Below, piece by piece: positions 42,871 to 43,155 of a stretch of 43,155 bases of DNA; positions within the stretch are counted from its first letter, which is position 1; every line of letters starts with the position of its first letter. The notes below the pieces were generated by a model. It had not been told where the DNA came from. It was given only the letters and a program-made list of their open reading frames with translations, and ran no database searches. The translations under genes were made by a program, and so were the position numbers. The DNA comes from an uncultured Bacteroidaceae bacterium (lineage in GTDB: Bacteria; Bacteroidota; Bacteroidia; Bacteroidales; Bacteroidaceae): positions 1-43,155 of the forward strand of contig CAKRRN010000020.1 of the NCBI GenBank assembly GCA_934394435.1. Direction: 5' to 3'.

Positions 42871-42962
42871 AATAAAAAGTCGCTCTAAAAAGTAAGTTGG
42901 CTTCAATAGCCAATGAAGCTGACTTCAATAGCCAATGAAGCCGTCTTACTTGGCCAATGAAG
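42871..42962 (+). repeat. Tandem palindrome array C, 22-base period
   Basis: The leader 42871-42895 contains CTCTAAAAAGTAA, as at 15562. Units of 18 bases, CTTCAATAGCCAATGAAG, at 42901-42918 and 42923-42940, and a variant CTTACTTGGCCAATGAAG at 42945-42962, are separated by 4-base linkers CTGA and CCGT. Confidence 0.75.
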
Positions 42963-42986
42963 ACTATAATACTTTACCACCCATAT

Positions 42987-43084
42987 TTATTCGATGAAGA
43001 ACTGGTTCTTGAATGCAATCCAGTCCAGTGCCTCTTCTGGCTTTTTCTCGTCTTCTGATGTTTCCTTTAGGTTCTTGGTCACTA
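42987..43084 (-). pseudogene. YidC-like fragment
   Basis: On the minus strand the frame reads VTKNLKETSEDEKKPEEA then LDWIAFKNQFFIE and a stop at 42987. The motif 'WIAFKNQFF' is what I recall from the periplasmic P2 domain of Bacteroidetes YidC (membrane insertase). In an intact gene it lies mid-protein, followed by SSVLIA-type sequence and the membrane helices, all absent here. Upstream the frame closes at 43119-43121. So it is at most 43 codons and is a remnant, cut on both sides. Confidence 0.35.
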
Positions 43085-43155
43085 CTGTCCCGTTAAAGTG
43101 GACTAATCGCTCTTTGAATTAATTGAAATACAGTCTTTTGCAAGAGATTTCAAGG
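43085..43155 (+). mobile_element. Possible insertion-sequence end (window edge)
   Basis: CTGTCCCGTTAAAGTGGAC at 43085-43103 resembles the terminal repeat style of IS4-type elements, and the sequence beyond it runs into an open frame (KYSLLQEISR) towards the edge. It abruptly ends the YidC-like fragment. The other end and the transposase are outside the window, so this is tentative. Confidence 0.3.

Overview
This window reads as chromosomal DNA from a Bacteroidales bacterium, most likely Prevotella or a close relative (Prevotellaceae). The promoters follow the Bacteroidetes pattern (TTTG, 19-21 bases, TAnnTTTG) and Shine-Dalgarno sites are weak or absent. There is a lipid-anchored TamL paired with TamB, a BspA-type leucine-rich-repeat lipoprotein, many lipoproteins with short lipobox signals, and a small secreted protein with the C-terminal 'IYNLQG...G-YIKGGRKYVK' tail common on Prevotella surface proteins. 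No database search was possible, so family names rest on motifs and remembered homologues.

Left third (1-13 kb, mostly minus strand). A secreted GH76 mannanase-like enzyme with a CBM6 and discoidin modules is cut by a TAG inside its last discoidin domain at the window edge. It is followed by a metA - U32 peptidase - zinc-ribbon lipoprotein run, an M13 metallopeptidase lipoprotein and an ABC-F ATPase. A BspA-like lipoprotein lies on the plus strand.

Middle (13-31.6 kb). A tiny basic protein resembling the mS38/COX24 ribosomal domain precedes a terminator and an RNase E/G gene. After a 0.95-kb gene-free stretch full of repeats come pheS (minus) and a plus-strand run DUF4348 lipoprotein - murB - MBL hydrolase. 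A nucleotidyltransferase, the tamB-tamL operon, a cyclophilin lipoprotein, an RluA-type pseudouridine synthase, and fabG behind its TetR-type regulator follow. These are core envelope, cell-wall, fatty-acid, tRNA and translation functions.

Right third (31.7-43 kb). An initiator tRNA with a near-perfect promoter opens an accessory stretch: a modular repeat that is an inverted, diverged copy of the one at 15.3 kb, tandem 22-base palindrome units, an 11-base minisatellite, two small secreted or short-peptide genes, and a 1480-codon single-gene system. That large protein has a TIR/DUF4062-like N-terminus, a STAND-type P-loop NTPase core and a long helical C-terminus. It looks like an uncharacterised antiviral (Avs-like) or signalling NTPase and is the best candidate for an undescribed system. 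A 16-base core repeat occurs three times around the small-gene cassette and overlaps the stop codon of the large gene. Housekeeping glnS and a TPR gene follow.

The last kilobase is rearranged: an OB-fold gene and an FHA gene meet head to head with both N-termini missing, followed by more palindromic units, a YidC-like fragment and what may be an insertion-sequence end at the window edge.
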